Assembly (NCBI RefSeq): GCF_020034655.1
Contig: NZ_JAIQDJ010000002.1
Location: 124,001-188,000 of the forward strand
DNA length: 64,000 nucleotides
Direction: 5' to 3'
DNA from: Thermomonas beijingensis
Lineage (GTDB): Bacteria > Pseudomonadota > Gammaproteobacteria > Xanthomonadales > Xanthomonadaceae
The translations under genes were made by a program, and so were the position numbers. Positions 57,286 to 64,000 of the stretch are shown here, piece after piece. Numbering within the stretch: position 1 is the stretch's first letter; every line of letters starts with the position of its first letter. The notes under the pieces are model-generated. The model saw only the letters and a program-made list of their open reading frames with translations. It did not search any database and was not told the DNA's origin.

Positions 57286-58005
57286 TCAGCCGCGGTGGCG
57301 CAGCGACAGGAATTCCTTGCGCAGCGACGGGTCGGCCAGGAAGCGGCCACGCATCACGCTGTTGATCATCTTCGACTCGTCGTCCTTCACGCCGCGCCAG
57401 TGCATGCAGTAGTGGTCGGCTTCCATCACCACGGCGATACCGTCCGGCTTCAGCCGCTGCTCCAGCAGGTCGGCGATCTGGCTGACGGCTTCCTCCTGGA
57501 TCTGCGGCCGGCTCATGATCCAGTCGATCAGGCGGGCGTATTTGGACAGGCCGATCAGGTTGGAGTCGGCGTCGGGCAGCACGCCCACCCAGACCCGGCC
57601 CATGATCGGGCACAGGTGGTGCGAGCAGGCGCTGCGCACGCGCAGCGGGCCGACGATCATCAGCTCGTTCAGGCGCTCGGCGTTGGGGAACTCGGTGACC
57701 GCGGGCGCATGCTGGTAGCGGCCGGCGAACAGTTCGCGCACGAACATCTTGGCCAGCCGGCGGCCGGTGTCGCGTGTGTTGTGGTCGTTGTCGACGTCGA
57801 TGACCAGCGCCCGCAGCATCTCCTGCGCCTTGGCGGCCACCTCGCCTTCGATCGCCTCCAGCTCGCCGTCCTCGAGGTAGTCGGCGATGTTGTCGTTGGC
57901 GTGGAAGCGGCTGCCGGCGCTGCGCAGGCGTTCGCGGACGCGCTGCGACGCCGGCAGCAGCGCCAGGTGATGGATGGATGCGGGATCCCGCAAGGGCTGC
58001 GACAT
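57286..58005 (-). CDS. folE: GTP cyclohydrolase I (divergent, stress-island copy)
   Basis: FolE converts GTP to dihydroneopterin triphosphate, the first step to folates and other pterins. The 239-residue protein has the zinc ligands in SACSHHLCP (usual CEHHLVP) and HYCMHWRGV (Cys200), plus GLSKYARLIDWIMSRPQIQE. The SHHLCP variant and the long N-terminus mark a divergent subgroup. It has its own ECF promoter in the tspO-folE gap, so it belongs to the photo-oxidative regulon. A likely purpose is methenyl-tetrahydrofolate antenna for the photolyase, or protective pterins; this is inference. Confidence 0.9.
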   Translation of the reverse strand: MSQPLRDPASIHHLALLPASQRVRERLRSAGSRFHANDNIADYLEDGELEAIEGEVAAKAQEMLRALVIDVDNDHNTRDTGRRLAKMFVRELFAGRYQHAPAVTEFPNAERLNELMIVGPLRVRSACSHHLCPIMGRVWVGVLPDADSNLIGLSKYARLIDWIMSRPQIQEEAVSQIADLLEQRLKPDGIAVVMEADHYCMHWRGVKDDESKMINSVMRGRFLADPSLRKEFLSLRHRG

Positions 58006-58081
58006 GGAGGGGCCTCGAAGGCTGGGGAAGGGGGACACTGGCTGGGCGCAGGCCATCTGCGGCAGTGCGGCATGGCAGTAC

Positions 58082-58109
58082 TTACGCGGCAGCGACGGGG
58101 TTGGATGCA
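58082..58109 (-). promoter_or_regulatory. ECF promoter of folE
   Basis: On the minus strand TGCATCC (58109-58103), a 16-base spacer and CGTAA (58086-58082). It differs from the other copies only in the last base of the -10. Transcription would start about 70 bases before the folE ATG. Confidence 0.75.
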
Positions 58110-58163
58110 GTGGTGTGTTGACAGCGCATCGAGATCGGCCAGCAGCAGGCGCAGGCTGGTCAT

Positions 58164-58925
58164 TCATCCCGTGCGGAGCTTGCGGCGTTCGCGCCAGCCC
58201 ATGGCGCCTGCGACCAGTGCGGTCAGCGCCACCAGCACGGCCAGTACCAGCGCGACATTGGCGGCCATGTCGGCGCCGGGCAGATCGGACGCCTGCTGCC
58301 GGGCATGCACGCCCAGCAGGCCCCACACGGCCGCCAGCGCGTACCACGGGTTGCCGCGCAGCTTCACCACCACGGCCAGCAACAGGAGCCCGGCCAGCGC
58401 GAACAGCACCAGCGTCCACGGCAGCATCCGCTCGATCGACAGCAGCTCGAACGCGACCACCACCTGCGCCACGTTGAGGAACACCGCCAGCGAGACCCAT
58501 CCGGCGTGCAGTGATAGCGGCAGCCATTGCCACCATGGGCCGCGCCGGTGTTGGCTTGTATGCGACGCCAGCCACGCTGCGCCCAGCAGGCAAGCCAGGC
58601 TGCCCCAGATGACCGCCAGCGCCAGCCAGAACCATTGCAGGGTGAATACCACCATCCACAGCGAGGTCAGCGCGAATCCGATTGCGGTGAGCACGCGGAT
58701 GCGACGCAGGCGCGCGTCGGGCGCGCGCACGCCGGCCTGGGCAATGCCGAACACCCCATCCAGCAGGAAGATCGGCCCCCAGATAGCGAAGGCGTAGCCG
58801 GCCGCCACGATCAGCGTGGGGTAGCGATTGGAGATCTCGCCGTTGGTCGGGCCCAGCCATCCGCTGTTGGACAGCCAGCCCACCAGTGGCATCGCCAGCG
58901 CCAGCGCGAGGACCAGATACCTCAT
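58164..58925 (-). CDS. TspO/MBR-like membrane protein
   Basis: This 253-residue protein has about nine hydrophobic helices and is rich in Trp. GEISNRYPTLIVAAGYAFAIWGPIFLLDGVF is the pattern of the longer TspO-related family that accompanies light- and stress-response genes. TspO proteins bind porphyrins and affect photosensitiser handling, which would fit a singlet oxygen regulon, but this long form has not been assigned a ligand. ATG 58925 overlaps the lipocalin stop (ATGA), so the two are coupled. Confidence 0.72.
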   Translation of the reverse strand: MRYLVLALALAMPLVGWLSNSGWLGPTNGEISNRYPTLIVAAGYAFAIWGPIFLLDGVFGIAQAGVRAPDARLRRIRVLTAIGFALTSLWMVVFTLQWFWLALAVIWGSLACLLGAAWLASHTSQHRRGPWWQWLPLSLHAGWVSLAVFLNVAQVVVAFELLSIERMLPWTLVLFALAGLLLLAVVVKLRGNPWYALAAVWGLLGVHARQQASDLPGADMAANVALVLAVLVALTALVAGAMGWRERRKLRTG

Positions 58926-59497
58926 TTGCATGCCCCTTGGAACGTATCCTTGCCAACATCCGTCTCTGGCCAGTGTTGCGGCACACGTTCGATGCGGCTT
59001 GCGTCGTAGCCTAGTGCGCCAGCACGCACCAGCATCGCCTGATAGTCGCTTTCTGATACCGAGGGCGTGCGTGCCATGTACCAGAGGTAGTCGCGGGCAT
59101 CCCGCACAATCATCACTTGGCTGTAGTCTTCTGCCAGCCAGCCCACTTTGTACTGGGCCTTGAACAGGCCGAAGAAGCGGATTTTCCATTCCGCATTGCC
59201 GGTGCCGGGCACGACCAACCCGGTGGATTGCAGCAATTTGACCGGCGCATTGGCTGCATCCGGCCGGTAGCGATACCAAGTGCAGACATTGCCCTTGCTA
59301 TCCAACTGATAGGTTTCCACCGGATTGTGGTTGCCGCGTTCCAGCCGGGTGGGAAGGATGCCGATCACGTACCAGCGGCCCATGAAGCGCTGCAGGTCGA
59401 CGTTCTGCACGGTCGGGATGGGGGGGCGGGCCTCGGCACAGCCGGTCAGCAAGAGCGTCAGCAGGAGGGGCAGGGCGGAGGCAACAAGGCTGCGCAT
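58922..59497 (-). CDS. blc: Outer membrane lipocalin (Blc-like lipoprotein), second copy
   Basis: This 191-residue lipoprotein has the lipobox LTGC (Cys20), the GxW motif FMGRWYVIGILPT, NPVETYQL, and WLAEDYSQVMIVRDARDYLWYMAR. Blc proteins bind lysophospholipids and oxidised lipids. Compared with the lipocalin at 48528 it keeps the lipid anchor and uses fewer CTG codons. It starts about 25 bases after the transcription start predicted from an ECF promoter and is followed by the coupled tspO-like gene. Confidence 0.9.
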   Translation of the reverse strand: MRSLVASALPLLLTLLLTGCAEARPPIPTVQNVDLQRFMGRWYVIGILPTRLERGNHNPVETYQLDSKGNVCTWYRYRPDAANAPVKLLQSTGLVVPGTGNAEWKIRFFGLFKAQYKVGWLAEDYSQVMIVRDARDYLWYMARTPSVSESDYQAMLVRAGALGYDASRIERVPQHWPETDVGKDTFQGACK

Positions 59498-59528
59498 GGC
59501 GGCAAGGCAATAGTTTGAGATGCGGCCT

Positions 59529-59556
59529 GTACGCAGTCCCGCCGGAATCGGATGCA
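59529..59556 (-). promoter_or_regulatory. ECF promoter of the lipocalin-tspO operon
   Basis: On the minus strand TGCATCC (59556-59550), a 16-base spacer and CGTAC (59533-59529), with the extended CTGCATCC and GCGTACAG identical to the copies at 55775 and 55824. It lies 32 bases before the lipocalin start. Confidence 0.8.
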
Positions 59557-59573
59557 GCAGGCCCGCGGCGGTG

Positions 59574-59601
59574 TGTATCCGATCGTGCGTACTGCGCGTA
59601 T
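59574..59601 (+). promoter_or_regulatory. Orphan ECF-like promoter facing photolyase 3' end
   Basis: TGTATCC (59574-59580), a 16-base spacer and CGTAT (59597-59601) match the island motif with one change in each box, but point rightward. No recognised plus-strand gene follows. A transcript from here would be antisense to the end of the photolyase gene. Confidence 0.45.
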
Positions 59602-59697
59602 CAGCTTGCATTCGAAAGCGTGGGGCCAGTGATGCCGAGCGCGGCACCGATGCGGTCTTCGGTGGTGCTGTCCTCGGCGGTGGCGGCGCAGGTCTGA

Positions 59698-61134
59698 TCA
59701 GTCCGCCAACGCGCTCCACGCCGCCAGCGCGGCATCGCGCGAGGCGCCCAGATCCACCATCGGGGCAGGGTAGCCCTTGCCGGCGAACACCGACGGGTGA
59801 CGCCAGGCCTCATGGATCACCTTTGCCGGCAGCCCCGCCAATTCCGGCAGCCAGCGTTTGAGATAGACAGCCTCGGGATCGAACTTCGCCGCCTGCAGGT
59901 AGGGATTGAACACGCGGAAGTAGGGCGCCGCGTCGGCACCGCAACCGGCCACCCACTGCCAGCCCAGCGTGTTGTTAGCCAGGTCGGCATCCACCAGCGT
60001 GTTCCAGAACCAGCGGGCGCCGTGCTGCCAGTGCTGGCGCAGGTTCTTGGTCAGGAAGCTGGCCACCACCATGCGCACGCGGTTGTGCATCCAGCCGGTA
60101 TGCCAGAGCTCGCGCATGCCGGCATCGACCAGCGGGATGCCGGTGCGGCCGCGCCGCCAGCGCTCCAGCAGCACCTCATCCGCTGCGGCCCAGCGGAAGC
60201 CATCGAAGCGCGGGTTGAAGTTGGCGTCGGGCGTGTGCGGGAAGTGGTACAGCAGGTGGTGGGCGAATTCGCGCCAGCCCAGCTCGCGCAGATAGGGTTC
60301 CAGGTCAGGGTGCCGACGCGCATCGGTGGCCGCTGCGCGGTCCTGCAGCATGCGCTGGATCTGGCGCGGGGTGATTTCGCCGAAATGCAGATGCGGCGAC
60401 AGGCGCGAGGTGCCGTGGCGTGCCGGCAGGTCGCGGCCTTTCGCATAATCCGCCACGGCATCGTCGGCGAAGATCTCCAGCAGTTCGTGCGCACCGGCTT
60501 CACCGGGGGTCCAGCTGCTGGCCAGTCCCGCGTCCCAGCGGATCGTGGGTAGCAGCCCCAGCGCTGCGGTCGGCAGGCTGCCCGGCTGGCGTAGCCATTG
60601 CCGCGCGTGCGCCGAGGGCAGCGGTGCCGCGTCCGGCAGGCCGGTGCGCAGCTTGCGCCAGAACGGGGTGAACACCCGATACGGCTGCCCAGCATCGGTG
60701 GCCAGCGTCCACGGCTCGCTCCAGAGCGCGCCGGCATGGCTGTGGACGGCGACGCCATCCTCGTGCAGCGCCGCCTTCAGCGCAGCGTCGCGGGCAATTC
60801 CCGCCGGGTCGTAGCGGCGGTTCCAATGGATGGCGGTGGCGCCGGTGGCGCGGATCAGGGCGCGCAGATGATCCAGGGTGTCACCGGCCAGCAGGTGCAG
60901 ATCGCCGCCTTGCGCCGCCAGCTGGCCGTGCAGCGCTTCCAACCCGTGGTGCAGCCACCAGCGGCTGGCGGCACCGGGTGCCCATGGGGCTTGCTCATCG
61001 GGAGCATGGATGTAGGTCGGCAGGATCCGGTCATGCTTGGCGCACGCTGCGACCAGAGCAGGATTGTCTGCCAGCCGGAGGTCACGCCGGAATAGGACAA
61101 TTGCGGTGGACACAGCGTTAACCGCCTCATGCAA
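59698..61134 (-). CDS. phrB: Deoxyribodipyrimidine photolyase (class I)
   Basis: PhrB repairs UV-induced cyclobutane pyrimidine dimers using light. The 478-residue protein has the N-terminal antenna domain (TAIVLFRRDLRLADNPAL) and the FAD-binding domain with TSRLSPHLHFGEITPRQI, GIPLVDAGMRELWHTGWMHN, RMVVASFLTKNL and FWNTLVDADLANNTLGWQW. The latter pattern supports CPD photolyase rather than a cryptochrome. The start is ATG 61134 or a GTG seven codons later; the predicted leader is very short (about 12 bases). An ECF promoter precedes it, linking it to the ChrR regulon. Confidence 0.94.
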   Translation of the reverse strand: MHEAVNAVSTAIVLFRRDLRLADNPALVAACAKHDRILPTYIHAPDEQAPWAPGAASRWWLHHGLEALHGQLAAQGGDLHLLAGDTLDHLRALIRATGATAIHWNRRYDPAGIARDAALKAALHEDGVAVHSHAGALWSEPWTLATDAGQPYRVFTPFWRKLRTGLPDAAPLPSAHARQWLRQPGSLPTAALGLLPTIRWDAGLASSWTPGEAGAHELLEIFADDAVADYAKGRDLPARHGTSRLSPHLHFGEITPRQIQRMLQDRAAATDARRHPDLEPYLRELGWREFAHHLLYHFPHTPDANFNPRFDGFRWAAADEVLLERWRRGRTGIPLVDAGMRELWHTGWMHNRVRMVVASFLTKNLRQHWQHGARWFWNTLVDADLANNTLGWQWVAGCGADAAPYFRVFNPYLQAAKFDPEAVYLKRWLPELAGLPAKVIHEAWRHPSVFAGKGYPAPMVDLGASRDAALAAWSALAD

Positions 61135-61151
61135 TACAACACAGGATCAGG

Positions 61152-61179
61152 GTACGAAGACTTGCCGATTTTGGATGCA
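61152..61179 (-). promoter_or_regulatory. ECF promoter of the photolyase gene
   Basis: On the minus strand TGCATCC (61179-61173), a 16-base spacer and CGTAC (61156-61152). The -10 box lies 18 bases before the photolyase ATG. Confidence 0.78.
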
Positions 61180-61429
61180 TCGTCATCACCCAGCGTCTGC
61201 CGGGATTGCCTTGCCCGGCTTGCAACGCACCCACCCGGATGCTCCGGGCAACCGCATCCGTGTGCACCGGATGCGGTTGCCGTCATGAGCAGGCTGGTGA
61301 AGCAGCATCGGCAGATCCCGATGGTTGCGATCACTGCAATCCGCAATTGCGCGTAGTCAATCGGGGAATGTCCTCACCGCATCACGCACAGTCTGTTCGG
61401 TACCATGACTGCTGCCCCCGAGCGTACTG
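61180..61429. other. photolyase-gcvP intergenic region
   Basis: This stretch holds a 13-base-pair hairpin (61248-61260 with 61268-61280) that may end the gcvP transcript, although no T-run follows. A weak plus-strand reading frame from ATG 61206 has paired cysteines (CPAC, CTGCGC, CDHC) suggestive of a zinc ribbon but runs on into gcvP antisense and is not called as a gene. Confidence 0.4.

Positions 61430-64000
<2,571 letters not shown>

Noticed and set aside
59632-59697. 21-codon reading frame downstream of the orphan ECF-like promoter
   Set aside because: It has no good ribosome site or recognisable family; kept only as part of the promoter finding.

Overview
The window reads as chromosome from a gamma-proteobacterium of the Xanthomonadaceae (Lysobacteraceae) group. 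The evidence is gene order: fabH-fabD-fabG-acpP-fabF-pabB-pabC-mltG-tmk-holB-pilZ, rpoE-rseA-mucD-lepA-lepB-DUF4845-rnc-era-recO, and miaA-hfq-hflX-hflK-hflC-DUF2065-purA all occur in the arrangement typical of Xanthomonas, Stenotrophomonas and Lysobacter. The genus cannot be fixed from sequence alone. No rRNA, tRNA, CRISPR array, prophage or complete insertion sequence was recognised.

Layout. 1-9659 (+): end of fabH, the fatty-acid synthesis operon, the p-aminobenzoate genes pabB and pabC, and a tightly coupled mltG-tmk-holB block ending in a YbjQ-type protein and the type IV pilus protein PilZ. 9808-15118 (+): an accessory module of a YtrA-type GntR repressor with a palindromic candidate operator, an ABC ATPase, its membrane partner and a secreted S9 peptidase, closed by a REP-like inverted repeat. 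15211-17286 (-): a two-domain beta-oxidation enzyme. 17401-26237 (+): the envelope-stress operon rpoE-rseA-mucD behind its own sigma-E promoter, then translation, secretion and repair genes lepA to recO. 26204-27430 (-): rnk, an Mth938-like protein and yhbY. 27502-34397 (+): rlmE, ftsH, a TolB/TPR membrane protein, folP and an APC permease. 34410-41620 (+): miaA, hfq, hflX, hflKC, purA and a hemolysin III family protein. 41711-48442: an exported M1 aminopeptidase facing a TonB-dependent receptor, then an NAD-dependent epimerase-like gene.

48528-61179 is the most interesting part. It is a photo-oxidative (singlet oxygen) stress island. A divergent ECF sigma factor and ChrR-type zinc anti-sigma factor sit next to a compact eight-gene minus-strand operon for membrane lipid modification: desaturase, FAD oxidoreductase, DUF1365, cyclopropane synthase, DUF2878, DUF1295, a second Cfa-like methyltransferase and a lipocalin. 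Beyond chrR lie folE, a TspO-like protein, a second lipocalin and a DNA photolyase. Reading the intergenic regions shows one promoter motif, TGCATCC-N16-CGTA(C/A), upstream of five transcription units (desaturase operon, sigma/chrR, folE, lipocalin/tspO, photolyase). A sixth weaker copy points at no annotated gene. This ties the island into one regulon that would remodel and protect membrane lipids, supply pterin and repair light-damaged DNA.

The window ends inside gcvP (glycine decarboxylase, minus strand), whose N-terminus lies outside. The accessory module and the photo-oxidative island both appear richer in CTG/GCC-type codons than the flanking core genes, where TTG leucine is common. This is a visual impression and was not counted.
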